Shown here one piece after another: positions 57,560-64,000 of a stretch of DNA of 64,000 nucleotides (the first letter of the stretch is position 1; every line of letters begins with the position of its first letter). The notes beneath the pieces are model-generated. The model was not told the origin of the DNA. It saw only the letters and a list, made by a program, of their open reading frames with translations, and ran no database searches. The translations under genes were made by a program, and so were the position numbers. This DNA comes from Isoetes taiwanensis. Its lineage: Eukaryota; Streptophyta; Lycopodiopsida; Isoetales; Isoetaceae. The DNA lies in NCBI GenBank assembly GCA_021234155.1, contig JAJEKV010000013.1:6266187-6330186 (forward strand), given 5' to 3'.

Positions 57560-58190
57560 AGAGATGACCGAACAAACTCTAACAAAGATGTATCATGTGT
57601 CCTCTCGAACAAAGTGGTGGCCATGGGGTTGCAGTTTCTATCGTGCCCCCAGGAATAACTTGTGATTGCCGATCAAAATGAGGGACCACCAGGGCTAGGC
57701 CTGAAGATACAAGCGTGAAGACAGACCGCTCCTCTTGGAGGGATCCAGGGTAGTAGTTGATCACAAAATCAATCCAGGAGAATACTTAAGTATGCCACCT
57801 GGCTTCCAGCCACGTGCGCCTTTGCCAACCTGCCATACCAAAAAACGTGTTCCAGATTCTGACGATCTATGAGTAGCTTATGGGCGAGATTCTTCCCTAA
57901 TCTCCCCATTCCTTGAAATAATCAACTCCTTCCAGAAATTATCCCCATTCCTTGAAAGAATCAACTATTGCCAAAAGTTCCTTGTCATAAATCGTATAGT
58001 TGATTTCTACAGCTTGGAACTTCCAAGAGTGATAGATAATCAAATGTAGTTCATGGTCATCCTGGCCCCTGCGGATGGATATTGCAAAATCGTAAGCACC
58101 GCTTCGGCTAACAGGCGGTGGGTACGTAGTTGATTCGTATATGAAACTCAAGGGCGCGTGTTGTTATTTTAAAATCACGAAAGTGGTTTC
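57560..58190 (-). pseudogene. Gypsy RNase H and linker (copy A)
   Basis: 'VEINYTIYDKELLAIVDSFKEW' (parts: VEINYTIYDKELLA and IVDSFKEW) within 57939-58151 is the standard gypsy RNase H block. 'INYYPGSLQEE' at about 57730-57762 matches 'INYRPG', which follows RNase H in these elements. A 40-base local duplication (CCCCATTCCTTGAAA) lies at 57903-57968. The same features recur in copy B. Confidence 0.85.
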
Positions 58191-58249
58191 TGCTTCTACA
58201 CTCCATTCAAATGACACATTCTTTTTAGTGAGACGTGTCAAAGTGTGAC

Positions 58250-60200
58250 GCCTTTACAAACATACGCAGCTCACTATACACTAAAGAGGAAAATTCTCAT
58301 CCGTAGCCCTTCGGAATCAGCATCTGCGCGTGGGCCCTCCCCGCTATCCCTACACCTTTCGTGCAGTATCCCTAAAAGCGTGAAGGTATTTCACGAAATG
58401 CGTCTCTACCCCTTCTTCCCCCTGGCATGGCCTTCCTATAACAACGCGAAGGCTGTAAATAATGTCAAAAGATTTAATAAATAATATGAGATTGAATCTA
58501 CCCCGGCAGCAGTGGCTATCCATATAGATCCATTACTGCATGTATTGTAATAGAGATAAAATATATGCTATAAAATATGAGAGAGCTCCCACCACCTAAG
58601 CTGCCTGCATTGCTGGGGACAGCAGTAATCGATGCGTATTAAAGGCTTACAAAGATGTAGAGCAGCATCGGTGTCATAAATGTACGGATCGGGTCGTGCC
58701 ATAGACAATTGGGCTAGGTTGACTACTCATCTCCGGCTTCTCCTCGTGGTATATTACTTTGCGTGCATGCGGCCAGCATCGGCTCTCGCATTTTACTCTT
58801 GAAGCTCTCTGGATATGCAATTCATGGTATCACCTTATCGAGATCGCTTCCAGTTACCCCTGGCCCATCGAGGCAGTAGGGCGGTTCCACTTCTTTCCCC
58901 GGCTACTTCAGAGGTTCCACGGAAGGCAGGAGTAAATCGCGGGCGATACAATACCCATTCTTACCCTAATTTAACCCCCAAAACAATACTGCACTGGGGC
59001 TACTCCTGGGTAGCCTCTTGAGAGTGCTGTGGCTATTAACATTGCTCCTGTGACTCCATGCCCACTTTACTCTCAAGTGACTTACTATAAGCTTAGGCCT
59101 CGGGCTATGCGAGGTCCTGGGGTGAGGTTGCTCTCAAAGCAGGACTCCTCCTCCGCATCTCTAGTCCCCAGCTATTCCAGCGCCGAATACATCAAGGTCC
59201 TAAAGTGGTTCCTTAGCGCAATGCAGCCGCATGGTCAATAGGAACTAAAGCGTGGTCTAAACCAGGGAGCATGCTACTAAGTGTAGTGGCTACTAGGTCT
59301 CTACCCCCTTCCCAAATTTACGCATAGAGGAGCAAACATGACCAACCAACATCACATATCCACATAACATAGATCATAATAAGAAGAACATTCCTAAAAC
59401 CCTAATCATGTTACATCTAAATATGGGTCTATTGATTAGGTTCAAGATCTATACTTGAGGGTATCTAGGAAGGCTCACGATGCGATACTAAAATGAGCAT
59501 CTTCACCGAGTCCCAACTTCCATGAGATCCCAGCCAACCCTAATCCAAAAATAATTCCCTATGAAATTCCTCCTCATTCCCTGGCAGGTCCTGGCTTTGG
59601 TCTCGAGGCATTAAGGAAGTTTTACTCCAAAGGCGCGGTACACGCTTCCGCTGGGAAGCCGCGGCTAACCTATGCTATTAGCACCGCTCAAAAATGTAGT
59701 TTCAAGCGCCAAAGAAGGCTCCTGGCTGCATTGTTGGTTTTCTCGTGAAAATGTCCTAGGTTAGGTTTGCCATTTATAGGTTAGGCTGATGTCATTCACA
59801 CGTGGCTCCATTAGTAGGTTCGCAGTGGCGGGTGCCCAATAAGTTAAGGCGCTTCACGTGCGGAAATGGTCTTACCTATTGTCTAAGTTATATGAATAAC
59901 TTAGACATGCACCTCTATGCCAGCGAATCCTATGGTGTATATAAGGCTATGGAGATAGATCAGATAGTGACGGACCCTCGGAAACAGGTACTTTATTTAT
60001 GGCTTATATTTTCCTCAAACGCCACACAAAAGGGAAGGACACCTCCCACAATCCCAAGCACCAAGAGTGATACCTGGCCTGTGAGTAACGGTCCGTAAGG
60101 AATTGGAGCATGGATCAATGGGTAATTCCGATGAAGCTCCCAACCATGGTGCCTATATTGGATAACGACATAAAAGATTCAATTCCTTTGGGTGTTGGCG
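58250..60200. mobile_element. Element T, copy 2 (between gypsy RT and RNase H, copy A)
   Basis: About 1.95 kb separates RT from RNase H, which are adjacent in intact gypsy elements. The block aligns along its length with 61940-63630 and in part with 21765-22750. It includes a perfect 26-base palindrome (59881-59906) and a TATA-like GTATATAAGG at about 59937-59946. No coding frame of note was found. It may be an LTR, a MITE-like element, or another non-coding insertion. Confidence 0.6.
59881..59906. repeat. Conserved 26-base palindrome (copy in element T, 59.9 kb)
   Basis: Arms GTCTAAGTTAT and ATAACTTAGAC are exact reverse complements separated by ATGA. The identical sequence occurs at 63509-63534. 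Confidence 0.95.
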
Positions 60201-60229
60201 TTATTTCTATATGATTTAGGGTGTAACAA

Positions 60230-60720
60230 AGAACCTACGTAAAGATCCTCGGCGAATTGACACTTCCGCTTTTGGCATATAACCCATGCTCATGAAGCTT
60301 ATGAAGGATACGCCGGAAAGCATGCTCTCAGCAGTTCTTCGAAGCAATCACGGTCATGCCTAAACACCGCTTGGAGCATTAGTGGGTCTAAATGATATCA
60401 GTACTAAAATGGCCAGTATTAAGTGATGAAATGCTAAGTTCTCTCCATTCATCACCCATGAATCCAAATAGCGTCGTATAAATTATGAAGATCAATCTTC
60501 TCAGAAATAAAATGCGAAAGCTTTTACCTGAGTCAGCCTCCAAACAACCTCGTGGATCGTAAAAAAGTGGGAAAGCACCGGCTAGACAAGATTTCTTATT
60601 TGGGGCTTAGCCTTGAGCAACCAACCACTCAGGCCAGTTAAATCATCTTTATTTTTGGACAAAAAAACTGGAGCCGAGGTTCATTTATCCTGCTCCATTC
60701 AATTCAATCTCCTTAGTTAA
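60230..60720 (-). pseudogene. Gypsy reverse transcriptase core (copy A)
   Basis: 'SAPVFLSKNKDD' (about 60644-60678) corresponds to 'S.PV.FVKKKDG'. 'TNAPSGV' (about 60366-60386) corresponds to 'FGLTNAP..F'. 'ILHKLHEHGLY'-type sequence near 60290-60325 corresponds to the thumb. The YVDD box lies in a garbled part and could not be read. Small indels break the frame every 20-30 codons. Confidence 0.7.
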
Positions 60721-61230
60721 AATACCAAGCGCAAGTACTTCAAAGAATTTCTCCCTATATAAAGTTGGTCTTTGTCTAATGGATGATTAAATAAGCACTC
60801 AAAAGGAATCATGTTGTAGTGCTGTCTCCAGCGGAAGTTCTTCTGTCGTTCTTCTTTGCTCCGAAAACCAGACTTCCAGTTGTATTAATACGTACCGCCA
60901 GTAAACTTTCAAACCTGAAACAGGAAAAAAATCTCCCCCAAGTCCTAAACTATTCTAATTCATAAATGCGTACTTCTAAGCTCCCCTGCTAAGCAATACT
61001 CAAAACCGAAATACTATATATTCAATACCTATTCTTCTTTTTTAATTATATAGAAACCTCACAAATCACAAATAGTAGGGAAATTTAAAGTCGATAAATC
61101 TTAAAATTAAGATCTCAAATTACAAGTTTAACACAAAAGAGTACAAAAGGAAACTTTACAATGTTTCATAGTAGCTTTAATCAGCGTAATTAAGTTCTGA
61201 ATTACATCATCAACAACTGTCAAATTTGTT
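60721..61230. other. AT-rich junction between the two gypsy duplicates
   Basis: I found no motif in this stretch. The duplication period places the copy A/B boundary here. The poor sequence could be more of RT copy A's 5' part or filler at the junction. Confidence 0.4.
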
Positions 61231-61239
61231 AATGTAGCA

Positions 61240-61940
61240 CGCGCACCCATGTGCCAAATCCTTCATAATCATGTTAAAGACAAATGAACTCCAGTCGCAA
61301 AGGAAACCAAATGTCCTTCACACCGAAACAGAGAGGACCACTGTAGCCAGTAGCCTTCAAGATGCCGCTAGTGTTATCGTCAAGCATCAGTTCCTTCTGA
61401 GTGCATCCGTTGTTGGGTGGTGCAGCTGTGATCACAAAAATCGACTTAGGAGAATACTTTGTTATGCTAATCGGGCCGTAGCTGGCGGTAGCCGGTGCAC
61501 TACATACCAAAATGTTCTCAGATTCTTTCGACGACCCATATTGCTAGCTCTGCTGCTAAGATTCTTCCTCGCTGAATCTCCTATCTTCTTGAAATAATCA
61601 ACTCCTTCCGCAAATTATCCCCATTCCTTGAAAAGAATCCAATCATTGCCAAAAGTTCCTTGTCATAAATCGTATAGTCGATTCTCTACGTTCTCGGGGA
61701 ACCTCCGTAGCCATGCATATGATAATCAAATGTAGTTCATGGTCATCCCCGCCTGCGATAGATATTATTGGTAAAATCAAGCATCCGCCTACAATATATA
61801 TAGGCATGTGAAGGGATTTGTGTATATGCAGAACCGTGTCATGGTTAGCGAGCATTTTAAAATCACGAAGTGAGTTTTCGCACCGGTAAGGCCATCTCCT
61901 TTGAAGTATATCTGCCCTGCTTTTTAATCTCCTCATGCAT
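61240..61940 (-). pseudogene. Gypsy RNase H and linker (copy B)
   Basis: 'GDDHELHLIII' and, one phase apart, the reading of 'IYDKELLA' (here RFMTRNFWQ in the listed phase) lie at 61643-61780. These match 57939-58090 closely in DNA. The upstream linker also aligns, and the 40-base local duplication is present. No integrase follows in minus sense; copy A RT comes next instead. Confidence 0.75.
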
Positions 61941-63630
61941 CAGAAAATCTCCATCCAAACCTCTGACCAAGCATCTGCTGTGTGTCTCCAGCTATCCTCA
62001 CACCCGTAAGCAATCCCCAGGCGCGAAGGGGATATATGGTGTCTTGGCGCTTCCTTTCCCCCTATGGCCCTATAACAACTAAGCATAAATAATGTCGCCA
62101 CTCAACAAATAAATAATAGCATCTAACTACCCCTAAGGGTAGCACATCCATAGATCCATAGGATACAATAGGAGATAAAACATGGGCGCCATAAAACATG
62201 AGACTCCCTACCCAAGGCTCGCACTCATGAGGTGCAGGATCATGGCTAGGCTTGCCAAGATAGAGCGCGCACTCCAGTCATAACAATGACTGGGTCGGCT
62301 ATAGACAATGGCTGTGGTTGACCACTCCATCCCCGCCTCCTCCCAGTACAACTGCATGGGCCTTTCAAGATCTGGGCCCTCGTAACACCTCCAGCCCCTC
62401 CCGGAGATGGCGCAAATCCTCATGGTATCACCCGACGAGATCGGCCTCCAGTGTTGCATCTCCCCACCCATCGAGGCGTGAAGGGTTCCACCTCCCCTTC
62501 CCCGCCTAGAGGTTCCATGACGGAAATGCTAGAGAATCGTGGCTTACACACGATTCTTTTACCCTCACTTAACCCCCAAAACAACAGCTCGTGACCGCCA
62601 CCCCAGCCTTTGAGAGAGGGGCAGGCCACACTTATATTGCTCCTTGTACTCCATGCCCGGCCCACTGGGTGACCGCCAAGCTGGGAAAGGCCCGGGCCAT
62701 GAGGTCCTCAAAAGAGGCCGCGCAAAGCAGTGGGACTCTCCTCCTCCAGAGACGCTTCTAGTCCTTTATCCGTGTCGAGTCAGTTACCATAGCCCTCGCA
62801 AGGTTCCTTGGTGCACAAAGCTGCAAAGTATGTAATAATAGGAATCTAAAGGGTTTTAAATCTTAGAGTATTGTATGGCTTGCTATTTAGGTCTTGCAGG
62901 CTCCCCTTCCCAAATACAAGAGGAAAATACTTTGATCAAACTCAATATCACATATCCACATAACATGATCATAATAAGAAGAATACTCCAAAAACCTGAA
63001 TCAGCATACATCTGTAACATGGGGTTCGTCGATTAGGGGTCCAAGACTACAATGTGAGGTGGTGATCACAGTGGCCGCCCCATTTGAGAGCCACGAATAT
63101 AATTCATCTCGAGTCCCAACTTCCGTGATGATCTCGGCGAAAAGAATCCCAATCTTAAATACCGGCCCTTCTGAGGTGAACTCTCCATTCCCTAAAGTGT
63201 TCCATGCAATCTCGGAGGCGGGCTCGGTGAAGTTTCCTTTTAATTTGTATATGTGGGTATATTTCCGGGGCCGTTACCGTAGCTGTGCCCCATGCTATTA
63301 TAATCTGCCTTCAAAACCGTAGCTCGGTGCCGCGAGCTGTGATTGCTGTGGGATGCGTGAAAACGGCCTTCTAGGGTTAGGGTTTCGCTATGGCTGGCGC
63401 AGGTTAGGCTTTCGGATGCTCTCACCGCCACGCGGGCTCCAATAGGTAGTAGTCTGCGGGTGGCGTGCCCGGCTGCTAAGGCCACGGAAATGGTCTTACT
63501 CCAAGGTTGTCTAAGTTATATGAATAACTTAGACATGCACCCTATGCCGCTTAACCTATAAAAGTGGTTAAGTAAATGGGGCCAAGCGGAGAGACGGTGA
63601 GTAAAAGGATCGAATCGTGGAAATAGGCTT
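61940..63630. mobile_element. Element T, copy 3 (between gypsy RT and RNase H, copy B)
   Basis: It aligns with 58250-60200, including the palindrome at 63509-63534 followed by a TATA-like CTATAAAAG near 63557-63566. Several plus-strand stretches are CCTCC-rich. No gene was seen. Divergence from copy 2 is substantial and indel-rich. Confidence 0.6.
63509..63534. repeat. Conserved 26-base palindrome (copy in element T, 63.5 kb)
   Basis: It is identical to 59881-59906, and the flanks CGGAAATGGTCTTAC (upstream) and ATGCACC (downstream) are also conserved. Confidence 0.95.
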
Positions 63631-63639
63631 ATTTATGGC

Positions 63640-64000
63640 GATACCTTTTCCCCTAAAACGCCGCCGACAGCGAAAATGACAAATCCTCCTCCTAATAAAT
63701 CCCAACAATCGTAAAGAGTGATACCATTCAGGAGCAATTCGCCTCAGGCTTAAACTGATAATGATCAATGCGGTACTCCGATAGCCAAACGCGGTTGGAA
63801 AGTGCCCATCGATAACGTGATTTCTCATGTAAAAGATTACCCTTTTTGTGTGTTGTTAGCCATGGCGGATTTAGGTGTACTGAAAGGAATTCCACGTAAA
63901 GATCCTCATGAATTGATAATTTCCGTACGGCATATAACCCATGCTCATGAAGCTTATGAAGGATACGTCGAGCATGCCTCTCGGGTACTTTCATCATCGC
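63640..64000 (-). pseudogene. Gypsy reverse transcriptase thumb (copy B), runs off the window
   Basis: The frame 63997-63728 contains 'HARRILHKLHEHGLYAVRKL' and 'VEFLSVHLNP', matching the 'H...VL..L.EHGLYAKL.KC.F....V.FLG' region of gypsy RT. A later stretch, 'LLGFIRRRI', could be the 'FLGL..YYRRFI' block. The catalytic palm would lie beyond the window end. Confidence 0.8.

Larger units (their letters stand above)
57560..64000 (-). repeat. Tandem duplication of a gypsy RT-to-RNase H segment (period about 3.65 kb)
   Basis: Landmarks repeat in the same order and orientation. 'GATCCTC' in RT is at 60244 and 63901 (offset 3657), the palindrome at 59881 and 63509 (3628), and 'CTTGTCATAAATCGTATAGT' of RNase H near 57983 and 61661 (about 3678). 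Only the left unit continues into integrase and chromodomain. Confidence 0.8.

Noticed and set aside
59880-59910. Palindrome as a transcription terminator hairpin
   Set aside because: Bacterial-type terminators do not apply in a plant nuclear genome, and the hairpin is not followed by a T run.
1-64000. tRNA and rRNA genes
   Set aside because: I looked by eye for tRNA A/B-box arrangements and rRNA signatures and saw none; a dedicated scan would be needed to exclude a decayed SINE.

Overview
The window looks like an intergenic, transposon-filled stretch of a large land-plant nuclear genome. The evidence is the mix of decayed element classes: L1-type LINEs with a plant-style zinc-finger C-terminus, a second LINE type ending in a short tandem-repeat tail, a Ty1/copia polyprotein, Ty3/gypsy chromovirus fragments with a chromodomain, and a PIF/Harbinger transposase. 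The base composition is AT-rich with scattered GC-rich blocks. Frames are broken by many small indels and stops. No bacterial operon, rRNA, tRNA or CRISPR array was seen. The sequence does not fix the lineage; a repeat-rich fern, lycophyte or gymnosperm would fit.

Layout. 1-1480: unannotated AT-rich DNA. 1480-3168: GC-rich decayed LINE (copy A). 3169-8240: mostly anonymous, with a poly(T) run that marks a minus-strand retroposon end. 8245-10372: an element with terminal inverted repeats that carries a 1.2 kb polypyrimidine tract. 10860-11545: Harbinger transposase relic. 12290-15210: anonymous DNA with small tandem duplications. 15220-16680: the best candidate for an ordinary host gene, a 101-codon intronless reading frame with a promoter-like leader. 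17480-19230: a dispersed repeat with a large minisatellite; a short copy lies at 36475-37093. 19786-21726: tandem duplications and a plus-strand gypsy integrase, followed by a copy of an unidentified element ('element T') to about 22750.

25414-35720 is a three-layer nest. A plus-strand L1 (ORF1, endonuclease, RT, zinc finger) is interrupted at 28251-30588 by a second L1 on the minus strand whose 5' part is inverted, and at 32432-34923 by a plus-strand LINE of the same family as copy A. Candidate target-site duplications and resumption of host-element coding support both insertions.

37450-39800: minus-strand copia RT/RNase H with a GC-rich interruption. 39800-56080: mostly unrecognised, with RT-like motifs near 49.3 and 49.8 kb and a few unrecognised open frames. 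56083-64000: minus-strand gypsy chromovirus in which the RT-to-RNase H segment is tandemly duplicated with a period of about 3.65 kb. Each copy carries element T between RT and RNase H.

Almost nothing here looks functional for the host except possibly the 15.8 kb gene and a short reading frame conserved between the two minisatellite repeats. I found no convincing new multi-gene system. The most informative signals are the insertion history and the unusual repeats.
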